This document shows, piece by piece, positions 18,571 through 28,380 of a stretch of DNA of 64,000 nt. Origin of the DNA: CAZZCU01 sp964652825 (lineage in GTDB: Bacteria > Bdellovibrionota_B > Oligoflexia > Oligoflexales > CAZZCU01); assembly GCA_964652825.1 (NCBI GenBank), contig CAZZCU010000007.1, forward strand, positions 32,456 through 96,455. The letters are read 5' to 3'. The position numbers and the translations under genes are program-made. Position 1 is the stretch's first letter; each line of letters begins with the position of its first letter. Below the pieces are notes generated by a model. That model was not told the DNA's origin, searched no databases, and was given only the letters and a program-made list of their open reading frames with translations.

Positions 18571-20574
18571 TTGTCAGTGCTATTTTTCACTTATCGTCGT
18601 TATCTATTGATCGCAGCCATATTCGTGGCCACGATCAAGCCAGTGTTGGCCAATAGCGATCCTTATAGCGCGGTCAAGCGCGAAGAATTAAGCAATGGCA
18701 CCATGCTTTATCTGGCGCCAAGTAGCGCCGCAAACACAGTGAAAGTTTCCTTTCATTATCGCTTTGGTGCCGCGCACGAAAGTGAATCCGATCACGGTCT
18801 CGGTCATGTCATTGCTCAAGCGTTACTACATACGCCACAACGCGCCAACGACAAGGCGGCCAGTGCTCTTATTCGCCAATCCGGCGGTAAAGTGGATGTA
18901 CAGATACATCCTTGGGAGACTCACTACGATGCCGAAATCAATGCCGACCAAGCCGGCTGGTTGCTGGAACGTTTCGCCGCCCTTTTATTGCGGCGTCAAC
19001 TCACTGATGATCTCATTGCTCAGGCCAAACGCGATCTCCTAATCGACGTAGGCGCAACCAATCTGCTATGGCAACGGCTGCGGGAGTTCACCCCATCGAC
19101 TGGACCGTTAAAAGCGAATTTCTGGCAACGCGAGATGCAATGGATGCCGCCAACCACCGCGTCAGCAACTACATGGAGCAATCTGCCGCGCCTAACCACG
19201 GCCCAGGCACAAGCACATTATCAACAGCATTATCTGCCACGTCATTTGACGATTGTCGTTGCCGGCGGCTTTGCCGCGGACAAAATGGCTAAACAGATTC
19301 GCGACAGTTTTGGCAAACAACGCAACACCAAACAAGCAACAGCCCCGCTCGCACCATCGCCCACCTTGACCAAGCGCCCGTATCGTTTCGCAACGCATGG
19401 CGCCGAGCATGGCCGCATCGCGCTTGGGATCAAACTCGACAATATGACCGCCAACGAGGAAATCGCGCTGACTGCCTATCTACAGCACTATGCACATCGA
19501 CTAAATACGCAGCCGCAAACACAAACCACCGGCTTCGGCCCCACTGCCAAAGCCGATCTGGCGATTTACCGCCGCGCCGGTTATGCGACGATGGATGTAA
19601 AAACATCACGCGGCAATCACGCGGACTATCTGACAACCATACGCCAGCAAATGCGTCAGGAGGCTGCGCTCGGCAAAGCAAATCGTGATTTTTATCGCGA
19701 TATGCGTGCTTACTATCGCCGCCTGATGACCGAGGGCCCCGCCGATGCCGCAACCATGCATGCGGCGGCCCTGTATATGCATCATCTCTATAGCAACTAT
19801 CGCGAAACCCGTACGCCCGTGCAAATCATCAACGATCTGAAACTTACAGGCTTGCGCGATACTCTGCGCAAAACCTTTGCCAAAAGCTGGTCCTATCAAT
19901 ACATCGAGGAACCACCGCTATTCAGCAAGCACGAGCATCTCGTTTATCTGGGTGCGCTCGCGTTACTCTTGTTACACTTGATGAAGCAACTGTTGAAAAC
20001 CAGCTTTGCTCACACGCAGATTCGCTATGTGCGCCGACTGCGCCTGGCGCCGCTATCGCTAGCCAAAACACTGGCCTATGCCGGAATCGTAGCCGTCGCG
20101 GCGGGTTGGGCGCAAAATTTGTACTTGGACATGCTCGTCCATTTTGCCTGGACGCATAAAGAGCTGCTCACCTACTACGGGCCACTCGCGATTTATCTGG
20201 GAATCTTTGTACCGGGACAACTACTGGTGCTGGCGAGTATCCCCGATAAACTGATGATTGTTGGCAATAGCCTGACACTGAAGAGCAAATACATGTATGC
20301 GCGCAAAGTACCACTAAACAATATTGTTGCTGCTGAGTCGATACGCCCCTGGCGTCTGTTCACTCGACTCAATTTCAAAACCAAATTTTATCACTGGGCG
20401 GTGTGGCGCAAAGGTCTACTGTTAACCTGCAACGATGGACGAAAATTCTTCTGCGCGGTCAGCGACTGTGACCAGGTCGTCAGTGAAATAAATGAGTTCC
20501 GCAAAGTTGTGAAACCCACTTTTGATCAATCCCTGGAAGTTTTTGAAGCTTTCAACGAAAGCGAAGCGGCCTAG
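18571..20574 (+). CDS. Degenerate M16 peptidase fused to membrane helices and a cytoplasmic tail
   Basis: A 667-residue protein. After a signal sequence or anchor (residues 9-27), residues 35-440 follow the M16 (pitrilysin/processing peptidase) layout, including FHYRFGAAHE and the segment GLGHVIAQALL. The HxxEH zinc motif is replaced by HVIAQ (79-83): both the catalytic Glu and the second His are lost, so it should be inactive. Residues about 457-475, 492-515 and 530-555 are hydrophobic helices. The last 110 residues are a soluble domain resembling membrane-linked PH-like domains (KLMIVGNSLTLKS). The start is TTG 18571, with GAGG 9 nt upstream; GTG 18577 is an alternative. It could be a chaperone-like or scaffold protein, but no function is assigned. 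Confidence 0.7.
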   Translation: MSVLFFTYRRYLLIAAIFVATIKPVLANSDPYSAVKREELSNGTMLYLAPSSAANTVKVSFHYRFGAAHESESDHGLGHVIAQALLHTPQRANDKAASALIRQSGGKVDVQIHPWETHYDAEINADQAGWLLERFAALLLRRQLTDDLIAQAKRDLLIDVGATNLLWQRLREFTPSTGPLKANFWQREMQWMPPTTASATTWSNLPRLTTAQAQAHYQQHYLPRHLTIVVAGGFAADKMAKQIRDSFGKQRNTKQATAPLAPSPTLTKRPYRFATHGAEHGRIALGIKLDNMTANEEIALTAYLQHYAHRLNTQPQTQTTGFGPTAKADLAIYRRAGYATMDVKTSRGNHADYLTTIRQQMRQEAALGKANRDFYRDMRAYYRRLMTEGPADAATMHAAALYMHHLYSNYRETRTPVQIINDLKLTGLRDTLRKTFAKSWSYQYIEEPPLFSKHEHLVYLGALALLLLHLMKQLLKTSFAHTQIRYVRRLRLAPLSLAKTLAYAGIVAVAAGWAQNLYLDMLVHFAWTHKELLTYYGPLAIYLGIFVPGQLLVLASIPDKLMIVGNSLTLKSKYMYARKVPLNNIVAAESIRPWRLFTRLNFKTKFYHWAVWRKGLLLTCNDGRKFFCAVSDCDQVVSEINEFRKVVKPTFDQSLEVFEAFNESEAA

Positions 20575-20583
20575 CCTAGGCTT

Positions 20584-21873
20584 TTAGCCGCGTGTTCCGA
20601 TGCGGGCAAAACGCGCAAGATCAGGCGCGGCGCCGCGACCCACAACCATGGAAACGGTATCCGGTGCCGACTGCCAGGCAATCACATTCAACTGTTCGCT
20701 GGCATAAGTCTGGTAAATCAGACCATCAACATTCCCCGGCTGCGCCTTCGGCAGATCACTCAGCTTAGCTTTGTAGCTGAACACAAACAGGTACTCTTTG
20801 CGAGTCGCATTGAAATACTGCACCACCGAGACTTTTACCGGCTCGTAATCCATAACGCTGGCGCCATCGGGCCGCCAATCAGGAGGCAGAGGCCTCAAAG
20901 CCATCGGCGAAAATTCCAGACCGGGATGTTGAGCAAAGTACTCAACGATCTCGTTCACATCATTCGAGGGAAGATTCAGGCGACTGCCATCCACCTCTTC
21001 TTCCATCGCCAGCGCTTCATAAACGATATTCTGCAAAGCATTAAAAGGCGTTTCGCGGCGCGGCGAGAAGTAATAAACCAATGCCAGAATCGCCGCCAAC
21101 GCCACGAGGATGATCGTGGCACGCCGACGCATATTGCCGGTGGCTTCCCACTGATCGACTTCTTCGATCTTCTGCGCTTCCATCGTCTCGCGCACTTCTT
21201 TGGTTTCAACAAGTTCCTGGAGCTTGGTATTTTGAATCTCCGCCAGATAATAACCCTGCATTGCCAGCTGAAAACTGCCGAGTGCTTGCTTAAACTTATC
21301 GACCGCGGTTTGATTGGCATTGTTTGCTAGCAGCTTCGTAAACTTTTGTGCCTTCTCGCCGGTCAACTCGTCATTCAGATATTCCGGCAAGTACAACAAG
21401 AAGAACTCCGGCTCGCTGACCTTGGTACCGGGAATGAGATACGCACGCGCCGCCGCCAGATTTTTGCGCACGGCATCCTCGGCGAGACTAAGCGTGGTTG
21501 CCACTTCGCTGATCGATAAACCCACGAAATCGACGGCGCATAGAACCCCCCGTTGGTTGCGATCAAGGTTCTCCATCAACTTCTGCAACGGCGACGTCGC
21601 CTTATCGCTTGGACCATTGCCAGCGCCGTCCAATTGTCCCCAGCATGCCTGCAGCAAAAAAGCGCGAATCGCCATGGACGGCATACCGTACAGCTTTTCC
21701 AGCTTGGTGACCGCCGTCTCAAACGACCTGACCACCGCGGCAAACGCTGTTTCCCGATTTAGGCATAAAACGTAGGCAAACCGATAGACTACATCGGCCT
21801 CACTGCAAACCTTCTCGACGTAGAAAGTCGCCAGTTTTTCGTCATAGTTTTGTAAAGCTGTTTTCATTCCCAT
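20584..21873 (-). CDS. ECF-sigma-like protein fused to a membrane anti-sigma-like domain
   Basis: A 429-residue protein. Residues 1-75 resemble ECF sigma region 2 (helices with VVYRFAYVLCLNRETAF). Residues 95-146 resemble region 4 with a helix-turn-helix (LSISEVATTLSLAEDAVRKNLAAARAYL). Residues 155-240 resemble the helical cytoplasmic part of an anti-sigma factor (LLYLPEYLNDELTGEKA) but without zinc ligands. A transmembrane helix (251-268) and a 160-residue periplasmic domain follow. A membrane-tethered sigma/anti-sigma fusion is the simplest reading; whether the sigma part is functional is unknown. ATG 21867, with GGGA upstream, is an alternative start. Convergent with the M16-like gene, 9 bp apart. 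Confidence 0.65.
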   Translation of the reverse strand: MGMKTALQNYDEKLATFYVEKVCSEADVVYRFAYVLCLNRETAFAAVVRSFETAVTKLEKLYGMPSMAIRAFLLQACWGQLDGAGNGPSDKATSPLQKLMENLDRNQRGVLCAVDFVGLSISEVATTLSLAEDAVRKNLAAARAYLIPGTKVSEPEFFLLYLPEYLNDELTGEKAQKFTKLLANNANQTAVDKFKQALGSFQLAMQGYYLAEIQNTKLQELVETKEVRETMEAQKIEEVDQWEATGNMRRRATIILVALAAILALVYYFSPRRETPFNALQNIVYEALAMEEEVDGSRLNLPSNDVNEIVEYFAQHPGLEFSPMALRPLPPDWRPDGASVMDYEPVKVSVVQYFNATRKEYLFVFSYKAKLSDLPKAQPGNVDGLIYQTYASEQLNVIAWQSAPDTVSMVVGRGAAPDLARFARIGTRG

Positions 21874-21934
21874 GCGGGGGCCCTGCCACGATTGCGAAAT
21901 CTATAAGATATTTTTTAAGTCTTAGAATTATATT

Positions 21935-21961
21935 AACATGTTATCAATGATCGGAATCATT
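21935..21961. promoter_or_regulatory. AT-rich upstream region with inverted repeats
   Basis: The 131-bp gap between the divergent sigma-fusion gene and kdsB is AT-rich and must carry promoters for both. It contains a palindrome AACATGTT (21935-21942) and, directly after, a 6-bp inverted repeat AATGAT-CGGA-ATCATT (21946-21961). These could be operator sites for the neighbouring regulator-like protein. No convincing -35/-10 pair was fixed. Confidence 0.3.
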
Positions 21962-22004
21962 AGGCAAGAAGCAATCATGTTTTATCCCCACAGATGAGCA
22001 CATC

Positions 22005-22757
22005 ATGACGACAAACAATGAGTTTCGAGACTGGCTGGTGGTGATACCGGCGCGCTTGCAAGCAGTACGTCTACCACGCAAGCCGTTGCAAGACCTATGC
22101 GGCAAGCCACTCATCGTGCGTGTCTATGAAAACCTTGCTCCGCTTGCCCAAAAGGGCGCCACCCTGATCGTTGCCACCGACCATCAGGATATTCTCGATG
22201 TCTGTGCCCAACACGGTGTTCAGGCCACCCTAACCTCATCGCACCACACCAGCGGGACGGAACGTTGCTTTGAAGTTGCCAAGCAACATACAAGGTCACT
22301 GGTGATGAACGTCCAGGGCGACGAGCCATTTATCGGGGTACCTGATCTCGAAGCACTGATGCGGATGACCGCACAGGATTCACGGGTCGAGATGTCAACC
22401 TTGGTCTTTACCACGGCGGGCAGCCAGGAGTGGACCAACCCCAATGTCGTTAAAGCCGTAATCAGTGCTGATAACCATGCTTTATATTTTTCGCGCGCGC
22501 CGATTCCACATCATCGCGAACCTGCCGAGCGAACGCCGACTTTTTATCGCCATCTCGGTGTTTATGCATTTCGCAAAGACGCCTTGCAGCGATTCTGCCT
22601 TATGGCGCCAGGTGCTCTGGAACAAACGGAAAAACTCGAACAACTGCGCGCACTGGAGAACAACATGCGTATCAAAGTGCATCTCGCATCGACGTTAAGC
22701 ATTGGTATAGATACCCCCGAAGACCTTGAGGCGGCACGTGCATATTTTCAACGCTAA
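22005..22757 (+). CDS. kdsB: 3-deoxy-manno-octulosonate cytidylyltransferase
   Basis: Activates KDO as CMP-KDO for addition to lipid A, in the cytoplasm. The 250-residue length is standard. Motifs seen are VVIPARLQAVRLPRKPL at the N-terminus, LIVATDH, HTSGTERC, VMNVQGDEPF and the C-terminal SIGIDTPEDLEAA. PARxxSxRLPxKPL is the family form, so the serine is changed here (PARLQAVRLP). It indicates the organism makes KDO-containing LPS. The following gene starts inside its 3' end. Confidence 0.96.
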   Translation: MTTNNEFRDWLVVIPARLQAVRLPRKPLQDLCGKPLIVRVYENLAPLAQKGATLIVATDHQDILDVCAQHGVQATLTSSHHTSGTERCFEVAKQHTRSLVMNVQGDEPFIGVPDLEALMRMTAQDSRVEMSTLVFTTAGSQEWTNPNVVKAVISADNHALYFSRAPIPHHREPAERTPTFYRHLGVYAFRKDALQRFCLMAPGALEQTEKLEQLRALENNMRIKVHLASTLSIGIDTPEDLEAARAYFQR

Positions 22758-25704
22758 AGCTAAAGCACTGACGCTCCCGGTCCTGCTCTTATTCTTGAGT
22801 CAGGCATCAACGGTATCAGCGCTGCCAATCGGTTTTGGTCGTACCCAGGGCAACCTGGACTATCACGAGCTGACCAATAAACATTTTCATCTTTACTTTG
22901 ATAAACGCACGCCAAAAGAAGCTGATTTAACCCTGCGCGCGCTCGAAACAGCGAGGCCGCATCTCGAACAATGGCTTGGCGTCACACGCACACGTCCACT
23001 ACCGGTTGTCATGTCGGCCACCACCGCCAACGCGTCGTTCGCAAATTTTATTACCGACGCCATTGAGTTACAAACTTTCGGTCAGGCATCACGCGACCTG
23101 GCCTGGCACGAGTATGTACACTCGACCATGTACCGGCATTTGGACAACTGGTTTGGACCGGCCGGCTCGGTGCTGCATTTGCCGTGGATGCCCGCCTGGT
23201 GGCTCGAAGGACTGGCCGAGGCGCTCAGCGTTTCCACCGGCTCGGATATTCAAGCTGGCTTTGAACGCTATCATGCCTTAACCGGCGATTGGCCGACTTA
23301 TGAACGCCTGCACAGCCTCTACAATAAATACAATTTTATTCTGCGCGGCTATGCGACTTCGGGAGCCTTTGTTGCTTATATTCTGCGAAAACAGGCGACA
23401 ACAGATTTAAGTAAATTACATGATGATTTTTTTCGTGCCTCGATGCCGTGGCGATGGCCATGGGCCATCGTGCCGTTTGCGCCCTCCCTGCCCATGGATG
23501 TCGCCTTAAAGCAGGCGCTAACGCAATCAGGCGAAGAGCTTTACAAAGAATACAAGCAAGCCGCCACCGATCACTGGAAAAAAAACCGGCGCGGTGAATT
23601 ACTGAGCGCCCGTACCGGCCAACGCTCTCACTTCAATAGTACATACTCCCTGCAAACGCGCGGCAATGACGTCACCTATATCTACGCGCAAAACAACACC
23701 AACTATGAAGCTAAAATTACGTTTGGCGAAAAAAATATTTTTGCCACCGGCGATAAGATTATCAGCGAGCTGCCTGATGAACTCGCCTCCCCCGCCCGTG
23801 TTATCACGCCGCGCTGGTCGCTCTTTGTAAGACGCGAAACACAATGGCAAGGAGAACATCATTCGCAGCTTCTGATTCAGATGAATAATAAGCTCAGTGT
23901 ATGGACCACGCGTGCGGCTCACATCGAGCAATTATTTGAGACGGCCAATACTATCGCTTGGCTCGAACGCGAACCGGAGTTAACGCGATTGTGTTATGCA
24001 CCCAAACCTCTGCTCGAACAACGCAAAACCCTGCGCGCCAATCAAATTCAATGTCCGTTCACGGCAAAACTTCATGGTCTCGACGTGCTGGGCAGCGACA
24101 ACCATTGGCAGCAGACACGCCGCAAGCGCATTACCGATCGCATCGTCCTGCGCTACAGCCAACAGACGCACCTCGGCGATCGTCATCAGATTATCACCTG
24201 GCACGGCGGCCCTGATTTGCCCGGAATCATGAATATGTCACACGGCGGTCAACCACTCGCCTATGCACACACCAGGGACGGTATCTGGTTGCTGGTAGCC
24301 GAGGCCATGCATCGCAGTATTCGCAAAATCGATAACGCCGGCACCTGCCAAGCGACTCTGGCTCTTGATGATACACCCATCAGCATGCACGCCACCGAGA
24401 ACGGCAATCTGATTTTGCCGCTATTCGCTGGGTCCAGACAATACATCGTGCGTATCAATCCAGCGAGCCTGCCGACCAAAACCTGTCAACATACGAACGG
24501 TCATATGTCACCGCTTATCGCCGCCAATCGCGCCGACAAAGCTCTGCCTCTGCACGAAGCCATGCTCACGGCATCAACATGGCAAAATCAAGATGATGTC
24601 AAACCAATCAATCTGGGCACGGCGCCAACGCTCGATACCCTGACATTGCCTGAAGACACCAGACCGATGACGCCCGCGGAGCCAACACGCTGGCGTGGAC
24701 GCGTGGTCGGTGCCATGCCATGGATCGGCGCTGATGCCAGCGGCTATAACTTCGGCATTCTCTCCGTGCCGTTGATGGATGAAATGCAAAATGAATCCGT
24801 GCGCCTGACTGCATTGTACGGCTTACAAAGCCGATTCCCCAGCACCGAAATTTCTTTCATCACTACCCGCTTTTGGCCGGTGCTTAGTCTGGATGTATTT
24901 CGTTATCAGTCATGGAACGGAACATTTGGTATTCATGACTACTACTATGACGAGCAAGGCGCACGCTTCAGCGCCAGTATTTATTTGGCACCATGGAACA
25001 CCAGCGTCGGCCTCGGCATAAAATCATCACGGCTGCATCCCTACTTAGGACCTTTGTGGGTACCCAGTGGCGACCTCAACGAACCGTTTATATATGTCGA
25101 TCATAATACTACGCTCGGGGGATTCTCCTGGAATCTCGGTCTGAACGCACGAGGTGCGCCCGCGACGATTAACGAAACTTTTGCTTATGATGTCGTCGGC
25201 GCCTCAACGTCGCTGGCACGGCGATTTTCGTGGATTGATTCGGTGGCACGCCTCAGCCTCGAAGCCAGCCGCACGCGCGGTCCGCGTCGGCGTCCACTGC
25301 AGGAGGTTTACCGACCACTGCGGGTTTTTGTTCCAGGCGACGGTGGCGGCCTCAATAATGTGAACATCCCCATCACCGGCGAGGGCGAATTATTTCGAGC
25401 GACTTTTGGCGAGACCCAGGCACGAACAGCCGCCTCGCTGACCTTCCCGCTGATTGAAGAACTGGATACCTTGATCCGTCTGTTTTATCTGGAACGCCTG
25501 GATTTCACGGCGTTCTTCAATTACGGCGGCGCCTGGCGCGGCCAGGAACCGGCGGCAAAAGATATCAAGGCGGCGCAAGGTTACAACATCGACTTGCAGG
25601 TTGATGTTAAGGGTCTCAAGTTTAACGCTGGCGCCGGCGTCGGCCAGGTCCTCAAGGAAGATTGGGATTCCTATTTAACCTTTGGCTTTGACGCTATTTT
25701 CTAG
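22738..25704 (+). CDS. Secreted gluzincin metallopeptidase with probable outer-membrane barrel
   Basis: A 988-residue protein. A signal peptide (residues 1-27, ending VSALP) is followed by a peptidase_MA-like domain. The zinc motif HEYVH is at residues 124-128 and the third ligand Glu157 lies in WWLEGLAEALS, the gluzincin arrangement. The middle (about 270-620) looks beta-rich and propeller-like. From about residue 640 amphipathic strands rich in aromatics lead to a terminal Phe (TFGFDAIF), typical of an outer-membrane beta-barrel. The start is GTG 22738, with GAGG 6 nt upstream; an in-frame TTG at 22726 is less likely. It overlaps kdsB by 20 bp. Protease location and substrate are inferred. 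Confidence 0.78.
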   Translation: MHIFNAKAKALTLPVLLLFLSQASTVSALPIGFGRTQGNLDYHELTNKHFHLYFDKRTPKEADLTLRALETARPHLEQWLGVTRTRPLPVVMSATTANASFANFITDAIELQTFGQASRDLAWHEYVHSTMYRHLDNWFGPAGSVLHLPWMPAWWLEGLAEALSVSTGSDIQAGFERYHALTGDWPTYERLHSLYNKYNFILRGYATSGAFVAYILRKQATTDLSKLHDDFFRASMPWRWPWAIVPFAPSLPMDVALKQALTQSGEELYKEYKQAATDHWKKNRRGELLSARTGQRSHFNSTYSLQTRGNDVTYIYAQNNTNYEAKITFGEKNIFATGDKIISELPDELASPARVITPRWSLFVRRETQWQGEHHSQLLIQMNNKLSVWTTRAAHIEQLFETANTIAWLEREPELTRLCYAPKPLLEQRKTLRANQIQCPFTAKLHGLDVLGSDNHWQQTRRKRITDRIVLRYSQQTHLGDRHQIITWHGGPDLPGIMNMSHGGQPLAYAHTRDGIWLLVAEAMHRSIRKIDNAGTCQATLALDDTPISMHATENGNLILPLFAGSRQYIVRINPASLPTKTCQHTNGHMSPLIAANRADKALPLHEAMLTASTWQNQDDVKPINLGTAPTLDTLTLPEDTRPMTPAEPTRWRGRVVGAMPWIGADASGYNFGILSVPLMDEMQNESVRLTALYGLQSRFPSTEISFITTRFWPVLSLDVFRYQSWNGTFGIHDYYYDEQGARFSASIYLAPWNTSVGLGIKSSRLHPYLGPLWVPSGDLNEPFIYVDHNTTLGGFSWNLGLNARGAPATINETFAYDVVGASTSLARRFSWIDSVARLSLEASRTRGPRRRPLQEVYRPLRVFVPGDGGGLNNVNIPITGEGELFRATFGETQARTAASLTFPLIEELDTLIRLFYLERLDFTAFFNYGGAWRGQEPAAKDIKAAQGYNIDLQVDVKGLKFNAGAGVGQVLKEDWDSYLTFGFDAIF

Positions 25705-25759
25705 GATAAGTGGTAGCGCGACGAGATAACTGACACCGCCCGTCGTGGAGGACGCAGCC

Positions 25760-26881
25760 GTGCCCGGCAATACTTTTGGCAAATTTTTGCGCATTACGAC
25801 CTTTGGCGAATCGCACGGGCCAGGACTTGGTGTGGTCATGGATGGCTGTCCAGCTGGTCACCGACTTGATCACGATAAAATTCAAAGCTGGCTTGATCGC
25901 CGCCGCCCCGGCCAAAACAAATTAACATCACCACGTCAGGAAGCTGATCGCGTTGAATTCATCAGTGGTACGGAAAACCTGATGACGCTTGGCACGCCGT
26001 TGACCATGCTGGTACGCAATCAGGATGCACGGCCGCAAGATTATCAGGAGTTACAAAAGGTTTATCGTCCCTCCCACGCCGACTTCACCACCGAAGCTAA
26101 ATACGGACTACGACCGCAAAGCGGTGGTGGTCGCGCCAGCGCGCGCGAAACCATCGGACGCGTGGCCGCCGCCGCGGTCATCGAACAAATACTGGCGACG
26201 CTCACGCCGCAACTGAATGTGGTTGCGTTTGTCGATAGCATGAAAGATATCCGTCTCAACATCGATTTACCGCGCTGTGCTTATGACCGTGACACCGTCG
26301 ATGCCAGCGAGGTGCGTTGCCCCGACCCCGCTACTAGCGCGGCCATGCAACAACTTATCGAAGACACCAAACAACAAGGTGACTCGCTCGGCGGCACCAT
26401 TGCCTGCGTTATCCGCGGCTGTCCCGTCGGTCTTGGCGAGCCGGTGTTTGATAAACTGCAAGCCGACCTCGCCAAAGCCATGTTGAGTCTGCCCGCCACC
26501 AAAGGCTTTGAGATTGGTTCCGGCTTTGGTTGCAGCTTATTGTTTGGTTCCGAGCATAATGATGCGTTTTATGTCGACGACAATCGGCAAGTACGAACGC
26601 GCACGAATTTTTCCGGCGGTATTCAAGGCGGTATCAGCAATGGCGAAGTGATTTATTTTCGTGTCGCCTTCAAGCCACCGGCCACTATTCAAAAACCACA
26701 ACAATCAGTGAATACACAAAAAGAAAGCACCGTTCTGGAAAACGTCGCCGGGCGCCATGATCCTTGTGTACTGCCGCGTGCCGTACCGATGGTCGAAGCC
26801 ATGGCGCTGCTGGTGATCGCTGATCATTTTTTCCGCCAACAATCACAGCGACAATTCGCCGGGCCGGACGCACGCAATTAA
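25760..26881 (+). CDS. aroC: Chorismate synthase
   Basis: Converts EPSP to chorismate using reduced FMN, the last shikimate step. Signature segments are GNTFGKFLRITTFGESHGPGLG, LDRRRPGQ, SGGGRASARETIGRVAAAA and GGIQGGISNGEVI. The start is GTG 25760: GGAGGA lies 7 nt before it, so the protein begins MPGNTFGKF as AroC proteins do; an in-frame GTG at 25745 would add five residues. The length of 373 residues is normal. Its stop overlaps the stop of the converging ATP-grasp gene. Confidence 0.97.
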   Translation: MPGNTFGKFLRITTFGESHGPGLGVVMDGCPAGHRLDHDKIQSWLDRRRPGQNKLTSPRQEADRVEFISGTENLMTLGTPLTMLVRNQDARPQDYQELQKVYRPSHADFTTEAKYGLRPQSGGGRASARETIGRVAAAAVIEQILATLTPQLNVVAFVDSMKDIRLNIDLPRCAYDRDTVDASEVRCPDPATSAAMQQLIEDTKQQGDSLGGTIACVIRGCPVGLGEPVFDKLQADLAKAMLSLPATKGFEIGSGFGCSLLFGSEHNDAFYVDDNRQVRTRTNFSGGIQGGISNGEVIYFRVAFKPPATIQKPQQSVNTQKESTVLENVAGRHDPCVLPRAVPMVEAMALLVIADHFFRQQSQRQFAGPDARN

Positions 26882-28269
26882 CGCCCGATAAAAACCGGCA
26901 TGATGCCGCCGCCGCGCCCAATATTCACCACCAATTCAGGTGCGAACCGGATGACTGGGCCATTGACCTGAGTGGTAACACCCTCGTTCAGGAAAATGGA
27001 GCAGTCGATAAAACTTTTGGCGGTCTTCACCTGATCATCACGATCGATAAAACGATGCTGTAAATTAAGTCCGGGAACTTTTTGTTGCACGATCCATAAA
27101 CCAGTCTTCGCCAGACAACACCACTCGACGAATTCCAGCCATGTCATCGGCGCCGCCCGACCGGCGATTTCGCCCATTTGTTGTTGCACCGCCGCACTGT
27201 CAGCCAGACTGCCGATGATGACCCGGTGTCCGCCATAACCGGAACTGGATTTGATAACCAATTGCTCCGGATTAGCTTTCACCCACGCACAAAGATCACG
27301 CGGTGTTTGTTCTCCGGGCACCAAATGTTGCGCGTTCTCGATGAGACGCGTCCAGGGTACGCGGCGACTGATCGCCTCGACTTCCGCCGCCGTCAAGGCT
27401 ATCGCCGCCCGCAAATCTTCATCGCATGCTCCGCGGCTTAGAATCGCCAGCAAAGCTTTGATTTCCATATGTGCGGCCACCGGATTATAAACCTGCACAT
27501 CGTCGCTACCCTCACATGCCTGATAAAAAGCCTCGCCAGGCTGCAAACGCGACGCAAAAATATGGCGATAACAAAAATCCAATGCTTGATCGCCGACCAA
27601 TAATCGCCGCGCTTGCCAATGCAATTCATCGGGCGTCGCCAGGATGACCTTGTACCCAAGTGCTTGCCAATGGCGCTGATACCACTGCAACTCCGCCGAC
27701 TGCGAATCAAGCGGCCGCGAGACAATGCCGATAGTTGCCGTTCGCTGCCCGTTCACGCCGGCGTGTTCGAGCAGAGACGTCAATAGCTGGCGTGTGTTAC
27801 TGATATAGTGGAATGGTTGTTTGCTGGCGGCCATGTAAGCCTCAGCGATCATATCACTATAAGCCTGCATCGCCGGAATCGTGGCGTTGACTTCGATAAT
27901 ATGCAAATCATGCGTGCCAAAAAACAAGTCCATGCGAATCGTCGCGCACGGTCGTGCCAACCGCCGCGGATCGAGCGCCACCTCCCGCTCCAGCGGCGAT
28001 AGTTCGGCATACATGCGCCGCGCCAACGCCTGCTGCTCGGGCCGCGCCAGCCACGCCACACATTTGCGCATGGCGGCAAGAACGTGACGACAATCGCTCG
28101 CCACAGCCGCCCAATGCTTAGCATCTATTTCGATGGCGGTACAAGCCGCCGGTATAGGATTAAAACACCGCGATGTAGCGGCGAAGGTTGCTAAATTAGC
28201 AGCTCGCACCTGTTTGAGCAGTTCGATTTCCTGCTCCGGCAGTAACGCCCGCGTTTGGTAATAAGTCAT
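26878..28269 (-). CDS. ATP-grasp-like protein of unknown substrate
   Basis: About 463 residues from ATG 28269 (upstream GGTGAT); ATG 28308 would add 13 residues but has no ribosome-binding site. The pattern resembles circularly permuted ATP-grasp ligases related to glutathionylspermidine synthase. An acidic metal-binding-like segment LHIIEVNATIPAMQ occurs near residue 130, the nucleotide-binding-like LVIKSSSGYGGHRVIIG near residue 350, and NIGRGGGIMPV at the end. Such enzymes join a carboxylate to an amine using ATP. The substrate cannot be predicted. It stands alone, convergent to aroC. Confidence 0.6.
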   Translation of the reverse strand: MTYYQTRALLPEQEIELLKQVRAANLATFAATSRCFNPIPAACTAIEIDAKHWAAVASDCRHVLAAMRKCVAWLARPEQQALARRMYAELSPLEREVALDPRRLARPCATIRMDLFFGTHDLHIIEVNATIPAMQAYSDMIAEAYMAASKQPFHYISNTRQLLTSLLEHAGVNGQRTATIGIVSRPLDSQSAELQWYQRHWQALGYKVILATPDELHWQARRLLVGDQALDFCYRHIFASRLQPGEAFYQACEGSDDVQVYNPVAAHMEIKALLAILSRGACDEDLRAAIALTAAEVEAISRRVPWTRLIENAQHLVPGEQTPRDLCAWVKANPEQLVIKSSSGYGGHRVIIGSLADSAAVQQQMGEIAGRAAPMTWLEFVEWCCLAKTGLWIVQQKVPGLNLQHRFIDRDDQVKTAKSFIDCSIFLNEGVTTQVNGPVIRFAPELVVNIGRGGGIMPVFIGR

Positions 28270-28380
28270 TGCTGGATCACCAATCCCGTCTGCTCTCACA
28301 AGGTACATTGCATTGCGCGCGCAGTCATCATATTATCTTGTTACTACGCCTATTTATACTGAACGGCAAAGGATGCTTTT

